From assembly GCA_950295325.1 (NCBI GenBank), contig OX485805.1:30677501-30741500 (forward strand): a DNA stretch of 64,000 nt, given 5' to 3'. The first letter of the stretch is position 1; each line of letters opens with the position of its first letter. The notes beneath the pieces were generated by a model that saw only the letters and a list, made by a program, of their open reading frames with translations, did no database searches and had not been told where the DNA came from. The translations under genes and the position numbers were made by a program. Source of the DNA: Polytrichum commune (Eukaryota; Streptophyta; Polytrichopsida; Polytrichales; Polytrichaceae). This document shows, in pieces, positions 35,154-47,889 of the stretch.

Positions 35154-35677
35154 ATACATTATGAATGTAGAGCATCAGATGTCATAACATGATATGGGCA
35201 ATGCGATTAATTCATAGGTGGATGCTATGTGAATGCAATTCAGTGTCGGCCAATGTGTGCACATGATGAACGCGAGAAACAACAAACAGAAGGTGGCAAG
35301 CAGTAAAATTAGCGGTGTGGGGGATGTGGACAAATTCCACTTTAAGACCATCCCCGAATTTTGCTACAAGGTGGACGTCAGCATTGCGCACTTGGGTGAA
35401 GTGCGACTTCCATATCCACATGAGGCCAAGGACCAATGGGTAGTTGAGGATGTGGTAGGAGGCAGCACATTGTGGAATGAAAGGAATTTGAAAGTTGCAT
35501 GATTTCCACCACATGCTTAACAGGTAGAAGAGATAGGTCATTTACAATGTGAACACTTGATCCCCATTTGAACATGCCCATGTATTTTGTTTGGATCAGA
35601 AGAATAAAATTCATGTAGTTCATCCCCTTCATGCATGATTGCCACTGTCATATTCAAAGTGAAACATTGCTCCAGAA

Positions 35678-36012
35678 CTCGGGGGAGGCAATGTGTTAAA
35701 AAGTTAAGGATATAGGTGCGAACAACCACTGATTTATAGGGGGGTATTACTTTCAATTCTCTTCTTTTTTTCACATGCTATCATTATAAAATTTTCTACT
35801 TTGGGTTAATAGAAAAATGGCTTGCATTACTTATAATTCCAAATTACCTATTATTCCATACCCTAGAGTACTTTAAAGATGTCCAATGCCATTTTTGATA
35901 CCCTATATTACTCTTAAGTCCAATTATCATTTTTTGCCCCCATGTTTTTAAAATACCCTATCATTTGTTCACACGTATATTGCTACTCCAACCAATGACT
36001 ACACCCCCCGAG
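35678..36012 (-). mobile_element. Poly-G-tipped hAT-type MITE, copy 4
   Basis: A 335-bp member of the family, reversed relative to 7891, with shorter G and C runs (CTCGGGGGAGG and ACCCCCCGAG). It is flanked by CTCCAGAA (35670-35677 and 36013-36020). It lies inside the copy-B-specific block. Confidence 0.93.
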
Positions 36013-36059
36013 CTCCAGAAGTTGAATGTTATTACTATTAGTAGGCAATCCTAGGGTGG

Positions 36060-36870
36060 GAGTAGTAATAAGTACAAATGTATAACTGCAATGTAGTCGT
36101 TATCGGAGGTACGAAGTAGTTTCGTAGTCAAAGTGCCACGTCCCATGTGGTTGCCGCATCAATACTGCCCTGAGAAGTAGACAAAAATGACTGTCGTTGT
36201 GGAATACCAGTCATTTGTACATGTGGACGGGAAATGACTGAGCCAATTTGAGACGTACATTGAAGACACGTGGACACATGCCATAACATAACAACTCAAT
36301 GAAAGACTGAACAAAGACTCATTTAGATGCCGATAGCAAATTGGGACGGACAGGTGACTGGTTTGTAGTTGGCAATCAGTAACTGATTAGTCATTTATCG
36401 TACAGGTTTGAGGATGACAATACCCCAACAGACGGCCACGTGGGCACCATGTCATGGTTGAAATTGCTTATGACTACAAAAGAACTATAGAAATGCACAC
36501 GTGGGTGAATCAGAAGTCGCCGCATGTATAGTGTCCACGTACACAAAATCTCATATAGTTGGCATTAGAATGACATGGCCAGATGACTCGAAAGACGCGT
36601 CTGCAATGACATGGCGTGACAACCACGTCGCCTAATGACATGGAAGGGAGGCAATGCTGTGGAGGGCCATGTCATCATGCCATGACACGTGTGACCCGCA
36701 TGTTTATGACTGTCCTCTATGACTACATTCTGTACATTGCCACGTCCTGTCCTGAACGACTTGATGTCCGTTACAAGTCGTCCATAATAACAGAAATAGT
36801 AATAGTCATTCTAGTCCTTTACAACAAAAATGACAGTCGTAAACAGAGTTGTTGTTTGCCGATTTTCTTG
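36060..36870. other. CACGT-rich unique stretch
   Basis: No gene is recognised. At least eight CACGT cores occur between about 36130 and 36750 (for example in GCCACGTCCC, ACACGTGGAC, GCCACGTGGG, CACACGTGGG, TCCACGTACA, ACCACGTCGC, ACACGTGTGA and GCCACGTCCT), together with many CATGAC or GTCATG strings. G-box-like cores are bound by plant bZIP and bHLH factors, but here the density may simply reflect a short degenerate repeat. Confidence 0.5.
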
Positions 36871-37871
36871 TAGTGCATTACTTTGGGGGGAAGGTGTAGC
36901 CAACAAAGTAAAGTTGTAAATTATGAATTGAAGACTACGTCCAGACAAGTAATGGTGTCATTGCTCTGTAGCATGAAATTCAAGAAGCATTTTGTTAAAA
37001 CATCAACCATAGTCCAAGTTTATATTGATGTCACTTTTAGCTTTGGTTTGATTGACCATCATTGATACTCCTCATTGATGGAAAGCCTTGAACCAGTCCG
37101 ATAGTTGACCTATTCGGGTTGATTAATGTACACTTGAAATACGAAATTGAAAGTGTGATTGCGAGATGCTGAGTGGAGGGAATTATCGCATATGAGTGTA
37201 CCTCTCATTGCGCCAACATAAATACCCATGGAACTCGGACTTTATTATTTTTAATTGATTTTGATATCAAAATTAGTTTTCAAGACTCATAATTGTCCAG
37301 TTCAAGTCATTTGAGATGAATCGGCCACAAAGCTATAAGGGGGTCAAATTTTCATGTGGATGGATGAGAGGATGCGGTAATACCCTCTCTCCAAGTTCGA
37401 GTCTTGAGCTATGCTTGAGTTTTGAATTGGTTTTTATTTGTAGTTTTTCCCTAATACTAGTGGGAGAATGGTATGAGATTATTCACTATGGTAGGGCCCG
37501 ATATCAATGTGTCAAGGTTTGCATTAGAGTTGGCCCTCAATTGTGGATGTAACTCACCTAAGGGCAAACCCAAATTGCTCCATCAATCACAAGTGCAATC
37601 ATGTGTGCAATAAATGCAACTATTTCCAAAGCACGCGGTCCTTCGTTGCTCATGACACATGTCTTAGTTCCCTCATCATCAATGCCAACTTCTTCTTCAA
37701 ACATAGACGCTTGTTAAATATAGCGGTTAGAATGCATATAGAAGTTGGAAAACCTGAAAAATGAATTGAGTAACACCCGCATACCTTATGAGAGATATCC
37801 GTCACAGTGCATTCATTGTTGTACAAGTTTGCATAATGATAAATTCGTTAGTGAGGAAGGAGCTCAATAGA

Positions 37872-38098
37872 GTTATCCATTAATTCAACCAGAGTTTTGG
37901 TAGGGAGTTGGCGAAGTTGGTTGGTTCGCCCAAGAGATGCCACAATGAATTTGGCCCTCAATGAACCAATATGGAATGTCCTTCGTTCAAACCTCCACAT
38001 TGACTCCAAGCGTGCACCCAAAATTTACCGAACATGGAAAATTATGCATGTGAAACAACCAACTCCCTACCAAAACTCCGGTTGAATTAATGAATAAC
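37872..38098. repeat. Short inverted-repeat element (MITE-like), copy B
   Basis: This is the duplicate of 1785-2011, with the same terminal inverted repeat and a few base changes (the right end reads TGAATAAC instead of TGGATAAC). Confidence 0.75.
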
Positions 38099-39188
38099 TT
38101 TAATAACCATCAAATGAGCAAATTAAATGGCATAATTCATAATAACCATGAATTTTTTGGAAGTCATGTGACATGGCTGAAACTTCATCCATAATAGTAC
38201 AAACCACAACAACAGGTGGTCTCATGAGCCAATGAAGAAATCAAACTTCATATTCTTAGTCTTTCCTTTTAAGCTAAGGACTTGGAACTAGATTAAACCA
38301 AAAACTCTCCAAACATGGAACAACAAACAGTGGAGACGTCCTCAGTTTTTGCAATTTTGCGAGAGCCCAAATGTTGAAAGGAGCCCACCCCAAAGTCTAG
38401 AGCTATGCAAACTCCCGGTTCACCCGTTAATATTTAAGTCATACAAACATACGCTAATTGTCTCAACCACACGCAATCGAAAGACAACAAATTTGTACAC
38501 CCCTCCTTAAAAATTACTAACCTCAAGCTATCCACACAAGAGTGCAACCCAGATAAAGACATACAAGTGGACCAACCAACCATCCAAATACAAGCCTCAA
38601 AAGCCAACATATACGATCAAAGAGGAAACTACATGGCCACCGTCACCACCGAAAGACTGCAATGGATATGGATCAATTCTCCCACAACAACTGTACACAA
38701 CTAACCAACTCCTTACAACCCCCACCCCAAAACTTTGAAACAAAAATATTATAGCTCATACAGAGATACATAACCATACTTCCTGAGAAAAAACCAAAAA
38801 ACATACAACCAAATAACATACATAACACAATACACCCGGCAATTACCAAGATACTAATAGAATCCTTTAAAATCACACATTCGTATTATTCATCCCCCCT
38901 CACCTGCCCCACACAACTAACACAATATTACTCACCCCACAACCGAGACAAAGTTTTTGGCTCCATGGGACATGCACAATTCTCCAAATGGAAAGGCATT
39001 GGTCTAGCATACCCCACGGACTACAACACAATGGTGGAAACCATCCATTTGGCCCGTATGGCAGCCAAGGAAGATACGAATACAATTACCATCCTCATAG
39101 TCAACCACAAAGACTGGACACCACAACAACTCCCAATAACCTCAAAGGGTGATATACATACACTAACAACCATCCCCTCACACACCAT

Positions 39189-41110
39189 CTCGGGGGGGGG
39201 GTAGTCATTGGTTGGAGTAGCAATATACGTGCGAACAAATGATAGGGTATTTTAAAAACATGGGGGCTAAAAATTATAAATGGACTTAAGAGTAATATAG
39301 GGTATCAAAAATGGCACTGGACATCTTTAAAGTATTATAGGGTATGGAATAATAGGTAATTTGGAATTATAAGTAATGCAAGCCATTTTTCTATTAACCC
39401 AAAGTAGAAATTTACATAATGATAGCATGTGAAAAAAAGAAGAGAATTGAAAGTAATACCCCCCTATAAAATAGTGGTTGTTCGCACCTATATCCTTAAC
39501 TTTTTAACACACTGCCCCCCTGTGAGGCCAAATCCACCACCCTTAAGCGTCCTAGTCCGGGTGATGGCTTTGAGAATCACATTCAGTTCCTAATACCAAT
39601 ACGTGAATTGCTATATGGCTCTCATGTCCAAGGCCCTAACTTCATCTTAACTCACTTGCTTTATTATTGTGAGCATCCTTGCTCGTAGCGGCATTCGATT
39701 TCTCAAGGGTCCAACCCGCGGCCTTAGCCACACATGCCCTTAAAGAGATCCCTCTAGACTTCTTGATTTTTACTTCCTTTATTTTGTCCTTGCTAGGATC
39801 CTCCACAGTCTCCATTAATTGTGCACGTAATATATTCCAACCAAAAAGTACGAGTGTTTAAAAACACTTGCCTCAATGGGTAACCATCAACACATTTAAA
39901 AATCCCACACACTTCTACTTTCCTAATAAATCCAACTCTACCTAAAAACCAAGATGGCATGCAAGGATCTCTTATGGTCTAGCAATCCCCCAAGGGATTA
40001 TCCTAACTACAACCCCCCTAGTAGCCTAACTTATTAGAGCTAACTAAATAACTTAAACCCAGCCGAGGCCCCTCCAGCAGTCGCTCCTTAACCTCCCAGC
40101 AGTCGTTCTTAACCTTACAGCAGTCAGCTACTTAGCTGAAGCCCAAGCCGAGGCCCTCCCAACAGTCGCTCCTTAACCTTCCAGCAGTCGCTCTTAACCT
40201 TCCAGCAGTCAGCTGCTTAGCTGAAGCCCAAGCCGAGGCCCTCCCAGCAGTCAGCTGCTTAACCTTACAGCAGTCAGCTGCTTAGCTGAAGCCCAAGCCG
40301 AGGCCCTCCCAGCAGTCAGTTGCTTAGCTTGAAGCCAAGCCGAGGTCCCTTCTAGCAATCAACTCCTTGACCTTATAGTCTTTGCTAACCTTAATACAAC
40401 CCCTCCCATCCGCTAATCAAGGTCTTCTAAATTCTTCTTTTCTTTTCTTTCTTTTGCTTCTAAGTCATGAGCTAATTTAACACACTATTCTCACCAACTA
40501 CCACCTAATCACTACATGCAAGCTTAAGCTCTAGAACTCCCTCATTTGGGAGGCCTTGAGAGAGAGAGCTTAACTAATTAACTTCACTAAAAACTAATGT
40601 AACACACACATGGCTCAAGCTCTTTAGAGCTTGCTCCCTTGAGAGCACTTGATGGAGAGAGAGGCAAATGAGAGAAAAAACACCTTAAGTAGCAAAGAGG
40701 GAGAGAGGGAGAGAGGGAGAGAGAGGTGAGGATAGGGTGGGAGGATTAGCACCTCCAATCACAATCCCTTAACCTTCACCTTCAAAGTAGGGACTAATCC
40801 CCTTCCGTCAAGCTTCCTTCTTCCTAAACTACCAAGGTGGATCCAAAAGTGGGCATTTAACCCGCGGAGCTCACCTTGCCTCACCTTACCCTTTACTCAC
40901 ATAATCAAGGCATCCTCTTATTGAAATCAAACCTTGAAATAACTACACAACACATTCTAATGCCTAAACTTAAATCCAAACCACACTTCACTCTTTTTAT
41001 GTTTTGTGAATAATCATAACACATCAAAGTCAAACTAAAATTGGTTTCGAAGAGTTAATCACCACATGTGGGCACCATTTTGGGCTCACACCCCCCCCCC
41101 CCCCCCCGAG
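39189..41110 (+). mobile_element. Poly-G-tipped hAT-type MITE, copy 5, split by solo LTR E4
   Basis: The left tip CTCGGGG follows CACACCAT (39181-39188). The MITE runs to its C run at 39520, is interrupted by E4, and resumes at 41091 with C residues and CCGAG, followed by CACACCAT (41111-41118). The matching 8-base duplication proves that the two parts belong together. Without E4 it is about 350 bp. Confidence 0.92.
39521..41090 (+). mobile_element. Solo-LTR-like element E4, nested in a MITE
   Basis: A 1570-bp element starts TGTGAGGCCAAATCC and ends ACCATTTTGGGCTCACA, inserted in the C run of the MITE, so its duplication is CCCCC. It is the reverse-oriented relative of E3. It carries a GAGA/CTCT microsatellite near 40700, a CAGCAGTCAGCTGC-type array at 40060-40350 and the GAGCTTGCTCC block. 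Unrelated open frames are not supported. Confidence 0.85.
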
Positions 41111-43033
41111 CACACCATACAATACAAGCCCACACCATAATGGCCAAAATACTACCACTATGTAGAACCCGCACTTGTTTCAATAATATGTATACATAGC
41201 CAAACAAACCTAGGACCAAACTTAGGAACCCCACATGAACTATCACATATATTAAAAAAAATCCTTAACACACACATAGACACCTACCCCATCAAACCCA
41301 CTATACCAAATTACCACGTAAAATTCTCAAATACATGGAAAAATACACCCAAAAGTAATACCCACACAACAAAAACCATCACCCCAATGCCCCTACCAAC
41401 TATATACCACCACCAATACCCTCTTAAATACCACCCACAACAATGCATCTACACCGATGGATCATTTATCCCCCCATCTAAAAACTCAGAAGGCCAAATA
41501 GAGGGTAATACCGCAGGATCGGGAATATACAGCCCCAACAAAGATATTCAAAAATCATAAAGAATACCGGGATACCAAAACATTCTAAGAGCAGAACTGA
41601 ATGCCATACTCATCGCCATAAAAACCATACAAACCACCCAAACGAACACGCATACATTTACAAATAGTCTCAATAGCATATATCTAATCAATAATCACAT
41701 ACAACACCCAACTTCACAACACCACCACCCTGATAAACTCCTCATAACAGCCATAATACATCAAATGTATTGGACCCCACATCTAATCCACATACACAAA
41801 GTACGGGCCCATACAGGCATCATGGGAAACGAAAAGGCTGACATACTAGCCAACGAAGGAACACTTAAGGAGAAACCAACCGCCACCCCCCACATTCACT
41901 TAGCTCACGCTACACCCTACTAGCTAGCAAGCTGCCCAACAGCCACACACGATGGAGCCATTAGAAACATACACAAATTCATCATAAAAGAACACAACAA
42001 CCGCGAAATGGCAATTGCCCAACGCAAATTCCCATATGTAAAAATGGCTAACCAACAAACAAATAAATCAAAAACTCTCCAACCATTTCTGGAAAAACAA
42101 AAAAGTAACGGACGCCCAAATTACCCAAACATTAAAATTTAGATACGCCCAATACATGGGTAACCACAGAAAAAACATCTTCTGGCCTCTCAAATTCCAA
42201 AACCCCAATTGCACATTACGCCACAAGAATGACAGAGACACATGGCCCCACTTACTATCAATGTGCGAACATCCTTATCTGAAAGGTCTAAGAATAGCCC
42301 GCCACAACAACGCAGTACACCTCATCACTCACGCATTACAAGCCAACAAACACACTCGATATTACACACTAACAAATACAGGCAACCTCAATAACATCAA
42401 CCAACAACAAACTGTCCCATAATGGCTCACAGAATGCACATGACCACAAACAAATTGCCAATGCCATGCCAGACTAAGACCCGACATCCTATATATACTT
42501 GGAGCCCCAAACTACACTCCAACACCCTTACTACCCTCACACACTCACACAATACAATTCATTGAATTCACATATTGTCATGACAAATTCCCTAAACAAG
42601 CCCTCACACAAAAACACGCAAAATATGACCCACTAATTAACGCCATACAAAACAAAGGGTGGAAAACGAACCCCCTTATCACTATTACAGCAAGAGTAAG
42701 AGGAGCGATACACGAACAATCCATTGAAAAACTAGTTGACCTCAAAATCCCAAAGACTAGCATCAAAACTCTCATGAAAAACATACACCAAAATGCCATT
42801 AAATACCTCACCTATCTTGTATTAAACAAAAGAAAACTTGACAATAAACAAAAGACCGTCACACCTCCCTAAAAAGGGGAATGACCCTTTTAACTAATAA
42901 AGCCCACCTCCCAAAAGAGGCATAACTCCTCATGCTACAACATGGTCCGCCGTGTTAAGCATTTGGATAACGGACTCACATTCATGCCAGTACAATGTAC
43001 GGGCATAATTTTTCTTTTCTTCTATTTTCTTTC

Positions 43034-46000
43034 ATTTAAGTCAAAGTTATAGACCATCAAAAATCTCCTATGCACCTCAAAAACCATCCGTGCATAGAAA
43101 TCACGTGAGTATCGGAAAATACAATGACAAGACCAATCTATTAAGTAGCAGGGTTAACATGGCCAGGGATTCGCAACACTCATGTATTCTCATTAGTAAG
43201 AGCTCATTCAAATTTGCGGATGAGAGGAACAACTTTAGGTACTATCTTATGTCGTCGCTCCTTATCTTAAAGGTTCCGAAAATACCAAAATTTTAGTAGT
43301 TCTAAATAATCCAAGTCTAATCTAATACCTAAGGCAATAATACAAAAAAATGTTAGACATAAAAATGTCTCACATGTAAGTAAATGGTTGCATCATGAGT
43401 TGCCAACCCATCATTAATAGTTTGGTTATTTTTAAAAGACTAGCATGTCATTTTATTAAATCATTTAAAGCTTCATATCCTCTCGCCCAACCATCTTTGT
43501 CTGAACACGGATAGTTTGGCCTACCCACCTCCTACCTCGACTTTTTTCCAACATTTTGTTTTTTAGCCAAAAGTTCAGAAAAGTAAGTGGTTTTTCTCTC
43601 TCACTTTCATTCTTCTACTCCCACCTTCTCTCAGATCTACTCACCTTCCTAATTAGTACATTTCAAAGTATTTTTTATTTTTGAAATCTAAATTTTGACT
43701 TATTTGAATTTTTGGAAATTTCCAATATACATTTTTTATCCAAATTTTATGCTAAAAATCAATCAGTTCAATTTCAAGTCTTTCATATTTAGAAGATTTT
43801 GATTCCTAGTATATTAGTTTTAAATTTTTGCAAAATTATTGTATAAACTTCTTATCTAAAATTTATGCTAAATATTTAATTAATTCATTTCTAAATCGTT
43901 TTAATTTGGTAAATTTATATTTTGAGGATTTCGTTTTTGAATTCTTCACAAATTCCTAGCAGATCTTTGTGATTTGAATTTTGTACTAAAAAACTAATCA
44001 TGTTAATTATTTGTTATAATTCATAAAATTTATAATACCTTATCTTAAATATTATTGTTAAATGTTATTTCCATCTATTTGGGCTTCATTTCACTATTAT
44101 CTTTCATTCAGGCAACGGGAGAAAATAATGCAATAGACTAAAAAAGACAAGAACATTACAACTATATGAACGAAGACGAAGCCTCTAAAGGTCTACTACA
44201 TTTACGCGAAAGTGAGAATATCCACCCACTTTAAACCCTCCAATTTTATATTGGGTTGGATTATCTTAAGTCCAAACTATATTCATTGTACATAATATAG
44301 TGAGCTCAATAGTGGAGATCAATAAAAAAATTTCACTAATGGCTTCAAAAATATATAAATATGCTATTGGGATATTTTTTTTGAAAAATAATAATCTTTC
44401 ACAAATGGTTTAAAAAACCATGTCAATATGCTACAATCTACATGTTTGATTATTTTGTCAGATCTTAAAGAAATAAAAAATATAGGTTTAGAGCCAATAG
44501 GATATTTTTTTTTGCATACATAACAACTAAATCCATTATTTAACAAAATTTTAGACCAGTTTCGAATGTTGAAAAACCATCTTAATGCAACATAAGACAA
44601 AAAAAAATTGAATATTTGAAGACATGCCACAAATAATCTGTCAAAAACAATATACATATGTCATTTTCTTGAATAAAAGTACCATATCTAATATGTATTA
44701 GTCATTTATATATTACATATCTAACATCTTTTATTATTCTCGTTGCATCCAAGTCTGAAAAATCTGCAATATACTAAAATTTTACTTGTAAATTAACAAA
44801 AAAACTATGAAATATTTTTACATGTTGCATTTACCTTAGAATATAGATTTGAGTGAAGCATTTTGTACAAGTAAACGAATAATGTTGTGTCTTAATATCC
44901 CAAAAATGAAACAACTCATCACACTTGGTAGAAAATGCTTTAAAAGCATGTAAACATCTTGAATAAAAGCATATGACAAACATTTCTTATTCTTTCTTTG
45001 GATTCTAAAATACTTAAATTTCATAAAATTTGATATCATTATATTATTCTTTTATTTTTTCAGACAACAAAGAAGGATTTATCCCAACCACATGTCTTTA
45101 TATCTTCATATAGTGAATAACTTATAAAACTAATCATGTTAATTACTTGTTATAATTTATAAAATTTATAATACATTCTCTTTAATATTATTTTTAGATA
45201 TTATTTCCATCCATTTGGACTTCGTTTCACTATCGTCTTTAATTCAGGCAATGATAAATAAAAATGCAATGGACTAAAAAATACAAGAACATTACAACTA
45301 TATGAACGAAGACAAAACCTCTAAAGGTCTATTATATTTACGCAAAAGTGAACTCCCGTAATAGGATCGTTCAAATACATATACATTGGATTACCCGAAG
45401 GGAATATGTCTGCAAGAAATTTTACAATTTTTGAATATAGTATAAAATAGTAAAACAAATTATATAAATGAAATAAAAATTTAAGAAATGATCATTGTTT
45501 TATAAATGTCAAAGACGATGGCAAAAATAAATACCATGAATGGCGGTATTTACAAAAACACATTCAACCACGGTAAAAAAAAATTGAGAGAATAATCTTT
45601 ACACTTTATCCAATTTGGTTACACAACTAAAGCGACATGACGCACAAGCGAATTCAAAGTAGGTCATCGCCGCCGCGCGAGACTGGGGATATCAAAATTC
45701 TTTACTCGACGAATGGTCTCTCATTTCTTTTTTTTCATACAATTGATAAAGAAAATTGACTTTGTAATAAGGGCTGATGTAAATTTTTTATCATGCCACG
45801 TGGACGGCCTTTGAATAAAAATAATCAATTCAGAATTAGATAGTAATATCAAAATTGTCATATATGTTTGCGCATAAACCTGCATTTTTCTAAACATATT
45901 ATTAAACAAATAAATCCGCAACCATATGTGATCCTATTTTTCATAACCTCACAAAATAAAATATCATAGCGTATGTTCATAAAAATGTGGAGTTTCTTTT

Positions 46001-46691
46001 AAATAGTATTCTTTTAAATATTATATGAAATGAAGAGTTCATCTTCACGCATGTTCTTCCAGCACTCGTGGTCTTAAGGCTAAGCGTGGTGCAATATCGG
46101 CTTGAGCAACAAAAATATGAGCAAGCGATGATGATATGGACTAGACAACATCAAGTCTCATCAATAGAAATAAATAAGACTCGGATTACAAAGCGAAAAA
46201 AATAAAACTTGCAGTTTAGTCACTATAATAATTTTTAATATGAGTAATTTTTTAATATATACATAAATATATTTAATAATATAAAATATTCAGTTTTTTG
46301 TATAATATATAATAATCTTATAGTTTAGGTTATAAACTAGATAATCTTTTTTTTTTTTGCTTTCATATTATCTTAAAAGTGTAAAGCAAAGATGTCTTAC
46401 GCAATATTGCCATTATTTTGTTATTTAGAAAATAAGTATATCGATTAAAATTATAAATAATAATTTTATAACTTATATTATAAGATAGGCTATTGTAAAA
46501 AATATAGTTATTTACAGAGAATACCTTATCATTTTTTGCTTTCATGTTATTCTTAAAGTATAAACAATAATATCTTATCCAACATTGTAATTATTCTATA
46601 AATTTGGAATAAATATATGAATAAAATATTATATATATTAAATAAGATATCTAAATCAATGACATAACTTCTAATACAAATATTTAATATA
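43034..46691. other. AT-rich copy B sequence with a local direct repeat
   Basis: This continues the copy A alignment (2325-4280). The segment 43990-44216 is repeated at 45126-45351, with about 910 bases of extra AT-rich sequence between; copy A has it once (3285-3510). From about 46125 the sequence is again specific to copy B. No coding potential is recognised. Confidence 0.7.
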
Positions 46692-47881
46692 GGGGATCGC
46701 TATTTCCACACATTTTTTGGCTAGATTCACACCTTTTTGCCGGTTCGGTTGCCGTGTCACTGAGGCGCTATATATGAGATTCTTCATGGTGCATCCGGAC
46801 CGTTGATCCACCAAGGCCCATCCAAGGGCCTCAATGATCCTAGGTGGCGGTGGGGCGGGGGGCGGGGGTGGTGCTTGCCACCAAGGCGGGGTGGGGCCGT
46901 GGGCCTCATGTCTTTTTTGGGGAGGCCGGATTTAGGGTGGCGTTGGGCCTAGTGGCTAGGCGGGCCCAGTGGCTAGGCCTACTTACTATATAACTAGTTG
47001 GTTAGCCTTACTCTACTTACTATATAACTAGTTGGTTAGCCTTACTCTACTTACTAAATGACTAGTTGGTTACCCTTACTCTACTTACTTAATAACTAGT
47101 TGGTTACCCTTACTCTACTTACTAAATGACTAGTTGGTTACCCTTACTCTACTTACTAAATGACTAGTTGGTAAGCCTCTCCAATACTTTAACGCATCAA
47201 AGCTTAACTTCAAGACTTGCACATATACCACTCAAACATACATGTCCAATTAAGAAGAGTGACCATAAGTAGAATAAGGCTAACCAACTAGTTATTTAGT
47301 AAGTAGAGTAAGGGTAACCAACTAGTCACTTAGTAAGTAGAGTAAGGCTAACCAACTAGTCATTTAGTAAGTAGAGTAAGGCTAACCAACTAGTTATTAG
47401 TAAGTAGAGTAAGGGTAACCAACTAGTCATTTAGTAAGTAGAGTAAGGCTAACCAACTAGTCATTTAGTAAGTAGAGTAAGGCTAACCAACTAGTTATTA
47501 AGTAAGTAGAGTAAGGGTAACCAACTAGTCATTTAGTAAGTAGAGTAAGGCTAACCAACTAGTTATATAGTAAGTAGAGTAAGGCTAACCAACTAGTTAT
47601 ATAGTAAGTAGGCCTAGCCACTGGGCCCGACACCACCCTAAATCCGGCCTCCCCAAAAAAGACATGAGGCCCAAGGGCCCACCCCGCCTTGGTGGCAAGC
47701 ACCACCCCCGCCCCCCACCCCACCGCCACCTAGGATCATTGAGGTCCTTGGATGGGCCTTGGTGGATCAACGGTCCGGATGCACCATGAAGAATCTCATA
47801 TATAGCGCCTCAGTGACACGGCAACCGAACTGGCAAAAAGGTGTGAATCTAGCCAAAAAAGGTGTGGAAATAGCGATCCCC
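46692..47881. mobile_element. Foldback element with long inverted arms and internal 34-bp repeats
   Basis: A 1190-bp element has both ends forming very long inverted repeats, starting GGGGATCGCTATTTCCACAC and ending with the complement GGTGTGGAAATAGCGATCCCC. The arms include about 300 bases of matching unique sequence (TCCGGACCGTTGATCCACC, GCGCTATATATGAGATTC) and then inverted tandem arrays of a 34-bp unit with CTAGTTGGTTAGCC. It is flanked by TTAATATA on both sides (46684-46691 and 47882-47889). Two-thirds or more could fold into one hairpin. No protein is encoded; the 67-codon frame at 47759 is arm sequence. It could belong to the foldback or long-TIR Mutator-like type. Confidence 0.88.
46974..47620. 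repeat. Opposed arrays of a 34-bp unit inside the foldback element
   Basis: About six copies of TTACTCTACTTACTATATAA followed by CTAGTTGGTTAGCC lie at 46974-47175. About ten copies in the opposite orientation lie at 47275-47620, and a short unique spacer separates them. The copies differ by small changes such as AAATGA for TATATAA. Confidence 0.88.
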
Positions 47882-47889
47882 TTAATATA

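Larger units (their letters stand above)
32199..36897. other. Copy-B-specific block after CCD1-b
   Basis: No counterpart exists in copy A, which goes from the CCD1-a 3' flank straight to the sequence at 838. The block begins with an A run directly after the CCD1-b stop. It holds CTG-rich sequence (32450-32540), a hairpin-bearing tandem array (33013-34200), two MITEs (34635-35153 and 35678-36012) and a CACGT-rich stretch (36060-36870). Its ends show no clear target duplication, so it could be one large element with nested insertions or an older difference between the copies. An 89-codon frame at 35233-35502 is not recognised. Confidence 0.6.
38442..43033 (+). pseudogene. Decayed LINE-type retroelement with RNase H domain
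   Basis: It is inserted into ATTTAAGTCA, which is present on both sides (38432-38441 and 43034-43043) and only once in copy A (2325-2334). The plus strand is markedly A/C-rich. The RNase H frame around 41440-41870 shows YTDGS (Asp at 41456), RAEL (Glu) and NEKADILAN (Asp), but the Asp of the usual FTDS is Asn and an in-frame TAA lies at 41558. A later frame (42156-42422) carries a C-terminal block with TWPHLLSMCEHP and IARHN, like the zinc-finger-like end of some LINEs. The 5' piece (38965-39188) has an unassigned conserved-looking frame. A recognisable reverse transcriptase is missing, so the copy is truncated or internally deleted. A MITE and E4 split it at 39181-41118. Confidence 0.7.
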
